Below are positions 21,251 through 32,214 of a stretch of DNA of 64,000 bases, piece after piece. Below the pieces are notes generated by a model. It saw nothing but the letters and a program-made list of their open reading frames with translations. It was not told where the DNA came from and did no database searches. The position numbers and the translations under genes are program-made. The DNA is taken from NCBI GenBank assembly GCA_025175895.1, contig CM045992.1, positions 116,648,377 through 116,712,376 on the forward strand. Direction: 5' to 3'. This stretch comes from Wurfbainia villosa. Lineage: Eukaryota > Streptophyta > Magnoliopsida > Zingiberales > Zingiberaceae. Numbering within the stretch: the first letter of the stretch is position 1; every line of letters begins with the position of its first letter.

Positions 21251-23427
21251 TGTTAGTAATATATGAGAGATGTCCTAAGGCAATCGCCTTATGTACGAAC
21301 CATTTATATGATAAATGAAGATTCACTATTTGAGTATACATGTTTCATGTATTGATTGGATCTTAAACTCATCTACTGAATGTCCACGATACGATTCACA
21401 GCATGAGAGAATTTGTGATTGGATCACAACTAGTGAGTATCTCTACATGTGTAATTGTGATGTATCGGAATTATCCCTAGTCGATGAATTGGTGGATTTG
21501 GACACCATCAATTCTGTCGAGACTAGCACGAGGTATACTCCTTGGTGTATCCAAGTAGCTGATTCTCACTGGCTGGAGACATTGTGATGTCCGGAGTTAA
21601 TCATGGATGCTAGTTATGGTAACTAGTTCATTGGAGTGACCAACCGTAAGACTTCATATGGTTCTCTGCATATATAGATATGTCAATGAAGCTCTTACTG
21701 TGGCTTAAGTGTGATGTTCCTTTGACTTGCGGTATTCAAGTCATCTTGATCATGGAGACTTATGCTTTGACATCTTAAGCAAACATCTCTAAGGAGATGT
21801 GGACCCGGGATGATTGGGTATAAGTCGAAGTGATCGAAGGTGTTTGAATAGCCTATAAAGGATTCACCACTCCTTGCGAGGAGATGTATACCCATGGCCT
21901 CTCGTCGGATTGTTACTAAAGTCTTTGGCCAAAGCATTACATGTTTAGAGTAAGGTACTCTTTGATACATGTGGAGTAACTAGAATCCGTAGGACGAGGA
22001 AATGATACTTGGGCTAGGTGTGACGTAGTCAGCCTAGTGGGGACTGACACTATAGACCATGTCCTGAACCAAGTGGGTATAAGATGAGTGAAGGGAATGG
22101 GGCACGAATCATTCGAACTGCTGAAGGGTTTCAGAAATAGTTCTGGATCAACCGTTGATCTTTTCGGTTAATTGGGGATCATGATGTACTACTAGGTGCC
22201 ACTCATGATCGTTCTATAATTAATGGTTAATTATAGACGGCCAACATAAACCGAGAATCTATTTGGTCACACGCACAACGAGCATAATCCAAAGGATTTA
22301 AAATGAGCTGGAGAATGGGATTCTCAGACCGAGAGAAACTAGGTTTGGTTGGACCAAACATAAAGCTAGCATGAAATCGTTTCAGTCGCAATGGAAGCGT
22401 GGATGGGCCGAGTCTTATGAAGACGTAATGGATAAACCAAAATGGTTTGGTTCTAATCCAATGGAGGAGAATAAACCAAAGGGTTTGGTTTATTTTAAAC
22501 GAATGAACCAAAAGTTGGTTCGGTTCGTTTTAACTTAAAATAAACCATCATGGTTTGGTTTATTTTAACTTATCTTAATGGAGCGGGTTAACGGGCCTAA
22601 TGGTTATGATCCAATAACCATTAAGAGAATTAGTTCTCTATAAAAGAGATCTTAATGGATAATTAAGCCCTAATCCAAAAACCCTAGCAAGGAGTTGCCG
22701 CCCACCCCATTGAAGGAGTTGCCACCCAAGCTCCTTGGCCGCCCAGCCCCTTGTGCCGGCGACCAAGCTTCAGCTGGTGATCCTCCGGCGACCCTCCGGT
22801 GATCTTCCTAGGCCTCGGTGAAAAGGTGAGCACTTGGCTTCCTTGTTTTGGCCGGCGCCTACTCCTCCACCAAGCTGTCCAGTTTTCTGGACAGCTTCTT
22901 CTTTTCTCGTCGGAGCGTCGTTTGGACGACGGTTAGAGCTCCGACAGCGGCTAACTTACCAGGGATTCGATCTCCGGTAATCCTCTGAGGTGGAGGACGA
23001 AGGATTCGTCAATTGGTTGACGAATACCTCTCCGAAGAAGCGAGTTTTGAGAACTCGTATTAGGATCCGAATTTGGATTCGGATCGTGATCATCTCTCGA
23101 TCACGTCATCTTCAACACGAGGCTAGTAACCCGTACGAAGACGAACCTCGTGGCTTAGCGAAGTCATCCCGAGGAACTCGGCGTGGATACGGATAGAGAC
23201 GATTCTAGCGAGGATCATTTCGGTTGATGCCGTTCCCGCTACACGTCATACGAAAGGTATAACGTAGTTAAATTTAAATTTACGGTTATGTCTACACTTG
23301 TTGTAATATGCATGCGTGTGTTGTGTGTGTTGTAATAAATAGAAGTATTTATTATTTTTATTGCTTCCGCTGTGTTCATGTTTACGAAACGTGATCGAAC
23401 ACACACACGTCATGCGTCGAAACCCGA
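21251..23427 (+). repeat. 5' LTR of element H
   Basis: About 2177 bp. TATA box TATAAAAG at 22639-22646. A 16-bp near-perfect inverted repeat lies at 22531-22546 / 22557-22572, within a cluster of GGTTTGGTTTATTTT motifs. The end is slightly changed (AACCCGA instead of AACCCAACA as in the 3' LTR). The first 350 bp differ from the 3' LTR at about eight places by eye. The frame at 21315-21587 and its copy at 28417-28662 are LTR sequence. Confidence 0.9.
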
Positions 23428-23439
23428 TGGTATCAGAGC
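23428..23439 (+). promoter_or_regulatory. Primer binding site of element H
   Basis: TGGTATCAGAGC, a perfect complement of the initiator tRNA-Met 3' end, directly after the LTR. Confidence 0.9.
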
Positions 23440-23509
23440 CCAGGTTGTGTTTCGACATAATCATAAAAATCATTTTGCGATAGTCATAATGTATTTCTGG
23501 AAATTTTCT

Positions 23510-23890
23510 AATTTTGGAAATTTAGAAGTATTTATGGAAATTTTTCAATTTTGGAAAGTCTAGAAGTATTTATGGAAATCTTCCACTTTTGAAAAGTTGG
23601 AAGTATTTATGGAAATTGATATTTTCTATAAATAAAATATTTGATTAGATTCTGGAAATTTGTTTCCTAATTTAATCATGATTTGATTTGGGAAATCAAA
23701 TCTTAAAATATTTTATTTCCATAAGTAGTTTTAATGATTTAGGAAATTGGTTTCCTAAATAGATTTTCCTTAATCAAATAATTCCATGAATAAAATATGT
23801 GATTAGATTTGGAAATTTGGTTCCTAATTTAATTATGATTTGATTTGGAGAATCAAATCTTAAACATATTTTATTTCCATAAATAGTTAT
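23510..23890 (+). repeat. Leader repeats of element H, first zone
   Basis: GAAGTATTTATGGAAAT occurs three times at 37-38 bp spacing (about 23525, 23563, 23600). Then a longer unit occurs twice (about 23640-23735 and 23800-23890). Each copy of this unit has a hairpin: GATTTGATTT / AAATCAAATC (23680-23702, loop GGG) and GATTTGATT / AATCAAATC (23837-23859). No coding potential. Confidence 0.75.
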
Positions 23891-24060
23891 GACATATAAG
23901 GAAATATATACATGACATAATTGTATGCCATGTAATTGCATTAGATGCATAACATTATGTCATGTATGCCATGCCATGTAGATAATAGTTATTTGCATGC
24001 AAAGAGGATGAGACATAAAAACCCTTAAACAATATTAAAGCCTACACCTTCCATTAATAT

Positions 24061-24528
24061 GGTTAGAACCAGAGTTCCGTTTCTTGTTTGGGTTGTTGGA
24101 CTCTCTCCAAGCCCGGCTCGAACCCGAACATGTTCAAACCATGGAATAGTTTAATACTAATATGGTAAGAGTCAGAGGTCAATCGTTAGCGTTGGTTGTT
24201 GGACTCTCTCCAAGCTGGGCTAATTGGTTGAATGCGCTCTAACCATATTAAAACTATGTCCTGATTAATGGGTTGGCTTTAACCTGGAGCATCGGCTTGT
24301 TGGACTCTCTCCAAGGTCGATGTAAAGGGAGGTGAAGTTGGGTGCTATGCATATGATGCATACTTGTTAATGTGTTAACAACCCGATGTATGTGTGAACA
24401 TTCAATTAGTTGATAGCACATTGTGATAGTTGCATATACGTGATATGCAATCGGTATAGTTGATACCTACCATCGTAGTTATGAATGGCTTGTTGGACTC
24501 TCTCCAAGGTTGTTCATAACTATGATGG
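24061..24528 (+). repeat. Four leader hairpins with a shared apical sequence in element H
   Basis: The 19-mer TTGTTGGACTCTCTCCAAG occurs exactly at 24093, 24196, 24297 and 24490. Each copy is flanked by arms that pair with each other, but the arms differ between copies. Hairpin 2: 24158-24171 with 24237-24250, 13 of 14 pairs. Hairpin 4: 24470-24485 with 24513-24528, 15 pairs plus one G-U. Hairpin 1: 24061-24069 with 24132-24140, 8 of 9. Hairpin 3: 24290-24294 with 24318-24322, short. Inside each motif TTGG can pair with CCAA. The hairpins lie between primer site and gag, where packaging and dimerisation signals of retroelements are found. Confidence 0.8.
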
Positions 24529-24673
24529 ATATCAGCCCATTCGGAGATGGACCTACGATCTCCCGAAGTGATTTTGGGATTTTTGAAATTCGAAAAATGA
24601 ATGGGATTTATAAATGTATATTGATGCATTTTAAAATCATTTTCTCATATATGCTCGTTTTGTATTTCTAAGA

Positions 24674-25474
24674 TTGATCATGATGTCTTTGAATTTGCGT
24701 TCCATTTTGGATTCGAATAAATTGGTAGGTAGCTTCTTGGACTGGCTTAGAAGCTTGAGAATTGTTCTCAAGGTTGAAAAGCTTGCAAATGTCCTCGAAG
24801 CGCCTCTTCCCGCCCGTCCTAGTGACGATGCAACTCTGGACCAATTGTTGGCCTATCAGAAACATGTGAGTGATTCTGAACAAATGAGTTGCATCATGAT
24901 AGCCGCGATGGAACCCAAGCTACGAAAGCAGCATGAGCATATGGATGCTCATATCGTAGTTCTTCATCTTTGTGAGTTGGTTGATGAGCAAGTGAGATTC
25001 GAAAGGTTCGAAGTCTCAAAGCTCCTCTTCACCTCTGAGATGCTAGAAGGTTCATCTGTGGTACTGCTCAATATGCTGAAGACTGTGGAGTCTTCTGAGA
25101 AGCATGAACAGGGGACGGTGCTGTTAGTTGATTCCTCGAAGAAAGGTTCTAAGAGAAAGTCAAAGGAACAGCAGAAGGGAAAGAAGAGAAAGGCTAAGAA
25201 TGTAGAACTAGCACAAAAGGAAACTTGCCATCATTATGGCAAGGAGAGCCATTTGCGAAGAAAGTGCAAGATTTATCTTGAGTCCGTGAAGAAGAATAAG
25301 GCATCGGATGCCCCATCTTCTTCAGAAATCTTCTTTATTGATTGTCATTCTATTTCCTCAGACACTTGGGTATTTGATACTGGGTGTGGCTCACATATAT
25401 GTAATGACATACATGGGCTAAGGAATAGAAGAAGACTCGTCAAGGGGAGAGTCAAATTTACGTGTTGGGAATAG
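24674..25474 (+). pseudogene. gag: gag and protease start of element H
   Basis: A 266-codon frame starting MIMMSLNLRSILDSNKLVG, with the typical N-terminal WLRSLRIVLK and YVLE-like LANVLEAPLP of this copia group. The zinc knuckle reads CHHYGKESHLRRKC, so the second cysteine is replaced by tyrosine. The protease motif WVFDTGCGSHIC (catalytic DTG) follows near 25370. A frameshift then ends the frame at 25474. The rest of protease (NCFYVPSLIKNIISISCL) is readable in the next frame to about 25690, with one TAA. Gag builds the particle; the protease would cut the polyprotein. Confidence 0.8.
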
Positions 25475-25697
25475 AGCAACGGTTGCTGCACTCACCATCG
25501 GAACATATTTGTTGGAACTCCCTGTAGGACTTGTCTTAGAACTGGACAATTGCTTTTATGTTCCTTCGTTGATAAAGAACATCATTTCTATTTCTTGTTT
25601 AAATAGAAATGGGTACCATTTGACTTTTAGTAACAATTGTTGTTACATAACTTTGAATGGAGTTCTTTAAGGAACTTTAAGCAATGGTGTTTATACG

Positions 25698-26347
25698 TTG
25701 GACGTATCCAGTGATATTTTCAATATCGAAGCGAGCAACAAGCGTGCTCGAAAGGATAATCAAATAGACTCCTATATGTGGCATTGTCGTCTTGGCCATA
25801 TAAGCAAGAAACGCATGTCTGAATTACACCGATGTGGAATTCTTGAATCGTTTGAATTGGATTCATACGATACATGCGAATCATGCTTAAAAGGCAAGAC
25901 GACTAAGTTACCTTTTACTGGAAAAGGTGAGCAGTGGGAGAGTTACTAGGTCTAATACATCTTGATGTATGTGGACCTATGTCAACTCAAGCATTAGGAG
26001 GCTATAGCTACTTCATTACCTTCACCGATGATCACTCACGGTTTGGGTATGTGTTCTTGATGAAACACAAGTCCGAAGCCTTTGAAAGGTTCAAAGAATT
26101 CAGAAATGAAGTAGAGAAACAACATGACAAAAGTATTAAAATACTTCGATCGGATCGAGGTGGTGAATACTTAAGTCAAGAGTTTCTTGATTATCTAAGA
26201 GACAATGGTATATTGTCTCAATGGACTCCGCCCTATACACCACAGCATAATGGTGTATCGAGAGGCATCTTAGGACCTTGTTGGACATGGTCAGTCAATG
26301 ATGAATCATGCAACTCTTCCCAAGTCCTTTTGGGGCTATGCACTTAG
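25698..26347 (+). pseudogene. Integrase region of element H
   Basis: The pre-integrase zinc motif is MWHCRLGHISKKRM with CESCLKGK (25698-25930). After a frameshift comes the core LIHLDVCGPM, FTDDHSRFGYVFL, LRSDRGGEY, with the three aspartates of the fold visible. The catalytic glutamate after TPQHNGVS lies in another frame because of a small deletion near 26260 (ERHLRTLLDM). Integrase would insert the cDNA. From 26348 to 27050 only fragments of the C-terminal part remain (for example KVFVFEASLC-type pieces), with many stops. Confidence 0.75.
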
Positions 26348-26999
26348 ACAATTTGTTTACTTGTTAAGCAGAATGCCTACAGGTAGTCTCAACTACTCCG
26401 TATGAGATATGGAATAGTAAGAAACCTCATGTATCTTACTTGAAGATATGGGGTTGTCACCTTATGTGAAGCGGTGTATCGGACAAATTGGATGCTAAGT
26501 CGATAAATGTCTATTTATTGGATACCCTAAGGAAACAAGGGGTTACAATTCTATCATCTGTGGAACAAAAGGTGTTTGTTTGAGGCATCTTTGTGTTTCT
26601 AGAGAAAGAGTTTCTCTTGCAAGAAAGCGATTAGAGTGTCGTCGAGCTTGAGGAGGCTCGAGAGACTCAAATAGACATTGATGAGATACACGGTGAAGCC
26701 TGTAGACAACTCATAGTGATGAGCAATCATTTGGACCTATTGTAACACCACATCTTCGTAGATCACGGTAGAACACGCAATATTCTGAGAGATATGGATT
26801 CTCGTAAGTGAATCGAGCGAGCGTGTTACTCATTGATGATGAGAGCCTACAGTTATGAAGAAGTCTTGACAAGTTGAGAAAGGGATAAGTGGCTTGGTGC
26901 CATGAAGTGAAATGGATTCCATGTATGAAAACCAAGTTTGGAACTTGGTTGACCCACTGAAGGCATAAAGCCTATAGGGTGCAAGTGGGTTTTCAAGAA

Positions 27000-27960
27000 G
27001 AAAACCGACATGGATGGTAATGTGATTACCTATAAGGCTAGATTGGTGGCGAAAGGATATGCGTCAAAAACAAGGTGTTGATTATGGCGAAACCTATTAC
27101 TTTGTAGCTATCTTAAATCCATTCGGATGCTCGGCCATAGCGGCTCATTATGATTATGAGATATGGCGGATGGATGTGAAAGCGACTTTCCTTAATGGAA
27201 ACTTGCTCGAGGGCGTGTATATGATACGGCTGAGGTTTCACATCGGTTGATAAAACCAAGGTATGCAAATTGCGGCGATCCATTTATGGATTGAAGCAAG
27301 CATCGAGAGTGGAATATCCGTTTTGATGAGACAATCAAAAAGTTTGATTTCTCTGAAAACGCATTTAACCTTGTGTGTACAAGAAGGTTAGTGGAGTGCA
27401 AATGTGTTCCTAGTATTGTATGTCGATGACATACTACTTATAGGAAACGATGTTTCAATCTTACAATGTGAAGGTTTGGTTATCCAAGACATTCTCCATG
27501 AAAGACTGGGAGAAGCAACCTACATCCTCGGATTAAGATCTATAGAGATAGATCAAACGGTTGCTTGGTCTTTCGCCATATATATAGACCGAAAAGCAAA
27601 GAGGTTTAGCATGTCGAAATCCAAGAAAGGTTTCTACCCATCGTGCATGGGGTACACCTTTCGAAGTCTATGTGTCCGCGCATAGAAGACGAGAGGATTT
27701 GCATGAGTAAGATTCCCTATGCATCCGCAATAGGATCTATCATGTATGCTATGTTATGTACGAGGCCCGATGTATCATATGCTCTGAGTGTCATGAACAG
27801 ATACCAGTCTGATCTAGGAATGGATCATTGGGTGACTGTTAAGACGATCCTTAAGTACTTAAGAAGAACTAAGGATGCGTTCCTAATATATGGAGAAGGG
27901 TACATGGTGATACGTGGGTATATGGATGTTACCTCGCATGCATAAGGATGATTCCATGTC
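27000..27960 (+). pseudogene. Reverse transcriptase and start of RNase H of element H
   Basis: Frame pieces in order: GVDYGETYYFVAILNPF and MDVKATFLNGNLLEGVYM (27059-27250), LYVDDILLIGND with the catalytic YVDD (27404-27450), then YASAIGSIMYAMLCTRPDVS followed by ALSVMNRYQSDLG (27700-27830). Frameshifts and stops separate them. RNase H traces such as DTIADSRH and GEYIALEGE follow to about 28300. The copy cannot make an active enzyme. Confidence 0.75.
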
Positions 27961-28312
27961 TTAGTCCGGGTATGTATTCACCGGAATGGAGGTGCAATAA
28001 GTCGGAAAGGTTCCAAGCTTGACACTATAGCGGATTCTCGCCACTAAGGCGAATACATTGCCCTTGAAGGCGAAAGGAAGCGGTTTGGATCAAGAGTTCA
28101 TCTCTGAACTTGATGTGGTCTCATCAATGATCCAAACATGTGCTTCGCCGCTATCATCTTATCAGAGAGATCATCAGTAGGAACGAAATACAAATCGAGA
28201 AAATTCCCACTGAAAGGAACTTAGCGGATCCTTTGACTAAGGCATTACCTCAAAATAAGTTTGAGGGTCATGTTAGAGCTTATGGTATTGGATACCGTAG
28301 CGATTGGCATTA

Positions 28313-28327
28313 GGCCAAGTGGGAGTC
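28313..28327 (+). promoter_or_regulatory. Polypurine tract of element H
   Basis: GCCAAGTGGGAGTC directly precedes the 3' LTR start TGTTAGTAAT at 28328. AAGTGGGAG is the usual polypurine tract of this copia group. Confidence 0.75.
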
Positions 28328-30523
28328 TGTTAGTAATATATGAGAGATGTCCTAAGGCAATCGCCTTATGTACGAACCATTTATATGATAAATGAAGATT
28401 CACTATTTGAGTATACATGTTTTATGTATTTGATTGGATCTTAAACTCATTTACTGAATGTCCACGATACGATTCACAGCATGAGAGAATTTGTGATTGG
28501 ATCACAACTAGTGAGTATCTCTACATGTGTAATTGTGATGTATCGGAGTTATCCCTAGTCGATGAATTGATGGATTTGGACACCATCAATTCTGTCGAGA
28601 CTAGCATGAGGTATACTCCTTGGTGTATCCAAGCAGCTGATTCTCACTGGCTGGAGACATAGTGATGTCCGGAGTTAATCGTGGATGCTAGTTATGGTAA
28701 CTAGTTCATCGAGTGACCAACCGTAAGACTTCATATGGTTCTCGCATATATAGATATGTCAATGAAGTTCTTACTGCGTGGCTTAAGTGCGATGTTCCTT
28801 TGACTTGCGGTATTCAAGTCATCTTGATCATGGAGACTTATGCTTTGACATCTTAAGCAAACATCTCTAAGGAGATGTGGACCCGGATGATTGGGTATAA
28901 GTCAAGTGATCAAGGTGTTTGAATAGCCTATAAAGGATTCACCACTCCTTGCAGGAGATGTATACCCATGGCCTCTCGTCGGATTGTTACTAAAGTCTTT
29001 GGCCAAAGCATTACATGTTTAGAGTAAGGTACTCTTCGATACATGTGGAGTAACTAGAACTGTGAGGACGAGGAAATGATACTTGGGCTAGGTGTGACGA
29101 GTAAACCTAGTGGGGATCCGACACTATAGACCATGTCCCGAACCAAGTGGGTATAAGATGAGTGAAGGGAATGGGGCACGAATCATTCGAGCTGCTGAAG
29201 GGTTTCAGAAATAGTTCTGGATCAACCATTGATCTTTTCGGTTAATTGGGGATCATGATGTACTACTAGGTGCCACTCATGATCATTCTATAATTAATGG
29301 TTAATTATAGACGGCCAACATAAACCGAGAACCTATTTGGTCACACGCACAACGAGCGTAATCCAAAGGATTTAAAACGAGCTTGAGAATGGGATTCTCA
29401 GACCGAGAGAAACTAGGTTTGGTTGGACCAAACATAAAGCGAGCAGGAAATCGTTTCAGTCACAATAGAAGCGTGGATGGGCCGAGTCTTATGAAGACGT
29501 AATGGATAAACCAAAATGGTTTGGTTCTAATCCAATGGAGGAGAATAAACCAAAGGGTTTGGTTTATTTTAAACGAATGAACCAAAAGTTGGTTCGGTTC
29601 GTTTTAACTTAAAATAAACCATCATGGTTTGGTTTATTTTAACTTATCTTAATGGAGCGGGTTAACGGGCCTAATGGTTATGATCCAATAACCATTAAGA
29701 GAATTAGTTCTCTATAAAAGAGGGCTTAATGGATAATTAAGCCCTAATCCAAAAACCCTAGCAAGGAGTTGCCGCCCACCCCATTGAAGGAGTTGCCGCC
29801 CAGCCCCTTGTGCTGGCGTCCAGCTCCTTGCCGGCGACCAAGCTTCAGCCGGTGATCCTCCGGCGACCCTCCGGTGATCTTCCTAGGCCTCGGTGAAAAG
29901 GTGAGCACTTGGCTTCCTTGTTTTGGCCGGCGCCTACTCCTCCACCAAGCTGTCCAGTTTTCTGGACAGCTTCTTCTCCTCTCATCGGAGCATCGTTTGG
30001 ACGACGGTTAGAGCTCCTACAGCGGCTAACTTACCGGGGATTCGATCTCCGGTAATCCTCTGAGGTGGAGGACGAAGGATTCGTCAATTAGTTGACGAAT
30101 ACCTCTTCGGAGAAGCGAGTTTTGAGAACTCGTATTAGGATCCGAATTTGGATTCGGATCGTGATCATCTCTCGATCACGTCGTCTTCAACACGAGGCTA
30201 GTAACCCGTACGAAGACGAACCTCGTGGCTTAGCGAAGTCATCCTGAGGAACTCGGCGTGGATACGGATAGAGACGATTCTAGCGAGGATCGTTCCGGTT
30301 GATGCCGTTCCCGCTACACGTCATACGAAAGGTATAACGTAGTTAAATTTCCTTTTATTGCAAATTTAAATTTACGGTTATGTCTACACTTGTTGTAATA
30401 TGCATGCGTGCGTTGTGTGTGTTGTAATAAATATAAGTATTTATTATTTTTATTGCTTCCGCTGTGTTCATGTTTACGAAACGTGATCGAACACACACAC
30501 GCCGCGGTGCCGGAAACCCAACA
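28328..30523 (+). repeat. 3' LTR of element H
   Basis: A 2196-bp LTR, TGTTAGTAAT to AACCCAACA, with the TATA box at 29713-29720. It is nearly identical to 21251-23427, with small indels (for example an extra copy of the GCCCAGC-type segment near 29810). Confidence 0.9.
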
Positions 30524-30528
30524 ATTGG

Positions 30529-30700
30529 GATATGAGACATTCATACCCTTGGGGAGGACATTTTTGATGTAATGTCAAAAAGGGGGAGAAGTTACCAATT
30601 AGGGTTCGTTGGAATTCTCATTGGGATATGAGAATTGTCAATATGGGAGAATTGGTAGACTTGAGATGGTAGTTTTGTCAATCATCAAAAAGGGGGAGAT
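30529..30700 (+). other. End of the non-coding region and polypurine tract of element F
   Basis: This continues 19854-21245 across element H. It contains GTCAAAAAGGGGGAGAAG and ends in AAAAAGGGGGAGAT (30687-30700), the polypurine tract next to the 3' LTR start at 30701. The same block lies inverted next to the 3' LTR of E (56319-56334). Confidence 0.85.
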
Positions 30701-32209
30701 TGTTGGTGCAATCGGCCCAGGTTGACTCGAGTTTGACTCGAGCAGTACCTTGATAGTATTTTGATGATAAACAAAACTCATGACATGGGATTGTCATGTG
30801 AAAGTCCAACATGGGGTTGGCATGGAAAATCCAAGCATGGAGCTTGGTGTGGAAGTCCAAGGGGGAAGCCTTGGCATGGGAAAGTCCAAAGCACTGCGAA
30901 GCCGTGCGCTTGGTGCTTGGCATGGGAAATTCAAAGCATTGCGAAGTCGTGCGCTTGGTGCTTGGTGAGAAATGCATTGCGAAGCCGTGCGCTTGGTGCA
31001 TTTGGGAAGTCTTGAGAACTTGGCAAGTTCACTAGGCTCGGGTCCTTGAGTCAGTGAAGGATGGCATTGCAAAGCCATGCGCTTGGTGCATCCGAGGGAC
31101 CGTCGGACGGGGAGCAAATGGAGTGAGCCCAAAGGGAAGCATACTTCTAGGGTATAAGACGCGAAGGATGGTGTTGCGAAATCATGCGTTTGGTGCATCC
31201 GAGGGACGTAGGCCGAGGGAAGAGAGCTTCGGTGGGGAACTCCATGAGGGATAAGGTGGACTTAGCCAAGTGGCTAAGACTGAGTGTCGGAGACTCAAAC
31301 TTGATGTTTGAGGGTTTACCCGACGGTCGGATGCTCAAACAACTTGGTGTTTGAGGTTTTGCCCGACGACATCACCGACCGCATAGGTGCCGGTTCGATC
31401 GATCCAAGTCGACTAGGTTCGACCGGTGTAAGGCTAGGTTTTAGTGCTTGGGCGATCGCCATGGATCGGCAATGATCGATGACAGTGACCGCCGAGGGAT
31501 GGCAATGATCGATGGGAGTGTCGCGAGCATACGACGCCGTGAGCCGATCGGGCAGCCGATTAGGTCACCAAATGACCGATGGGCATCATCACCGACCGGG
31601 TAGGTGATCCGTTGAAACTTGTCTGACGTGGATCTGGCCGTTGTGAGACAACGGCTACAGGGGCAGTCGACTGGTGCCTTTTGGCAATCGACTGCTAGGC
31701 GCGAAAGCAGCTCGATGCAGATTATAAAAGGAGCTCGAGATGGAGGTTTTTGCCATGGTTTTTGTGGAGCTATTGGAGGGGAATTGCTGCTGCATTCCAG
31801 TCCTTCAAAAGCCAATCAAAGCAAGCAACAAACAAGTGATCAAAAGCAATTGGTGAAAAGTGTTTCTTTTGTATTGTATTTGTATTCTTGTTTGTATTTG
31901 TATATTACTATTGTAATTTCTTGTGAGAGGTTTCTCCACCTCCGACGTGTAGTCGAGAAGGAGTTTAGTTAGTGTCGTGCGCATAACTAGAGCTCGGTGA
32001 GCTCGCCCGTGGAGTAGGAACCATTTGATTCCAAACCACGTATATCTTGTGTTGTGTGACTGTGTATTGTTGTTAGTTTCATTATTATTGTTATTCCGCT
32101 GCACTAACAACAATCGTAGACAAGCAACGCAACGAGAACGAGCGAATTCCGCCACCAAATGATTGAGGGCTATTCACCCCCCTCTAGCAGGCCGTTTCGA
32201 TCCCCAACA
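30701..32209 (+). repeat. 3' LTR of element F
   Basis: A 1509-bp LTR with the same TGTTGGTGCAATCGG start and CCCCAACA end as 16718-18222. TATA box at 31723-31730. The segment around 31370-31570 is more diverged than the rest: several CAGTCGACTG motifs of the 5' LTR appear here as GACCG or GATCG variants. Confidence 0.9.
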
Positions 32210-32214
32210 CCAAC

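Larger units (their letters stand above)
21251..30523 (+). mobile_element. Element H: Angela/BARE-like copia retrotransposon, pol decayed
   Basis: A 9.3-kb element with exact ATTGG duplications at 21246-21250 and 30524-30528. LTRs are about 2.2 kb, with a tRNA-Met primer site and a long structured leader (23440-24670). Fragments of gag, protease, integrase, reverse transcriptase and RNase H follow in copia order, then a GTGGGAG-type polypurine tract. The LTR start TGTTAGTAATATATGAGAG and the domain sequences resemble the Angela/BARE (Tork-related) group; the lineage call is tentative. It sits in the non-coding part of F: rejoining the flanks gives CTCATTGGGATATGAG, as found in E. Confidence 0.9.
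16718..32209 (+). mobile_element. Element F: gag-only copia retrotransposon carrying element H
   Basis: 5' LTR 16718-18222, tRNA-Met primer site 18225-18235, gag 18281-19853, about 1.4 kb non-coding, element H (21251-30523), 170 bp more non-coding, polypurine tract 30687-30700, 3' LTR 30701-32209. Exact CCAAC duplications lie at 16713-16717 and 32210-32214. Without H the element is about 6.2 kb. It has no pol. The layout, including the place where gag stops and the non-coding part, is shared with element E. The first 390 bp of the two LTRs differ by about 3% by eye. Confidence 0.9.
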
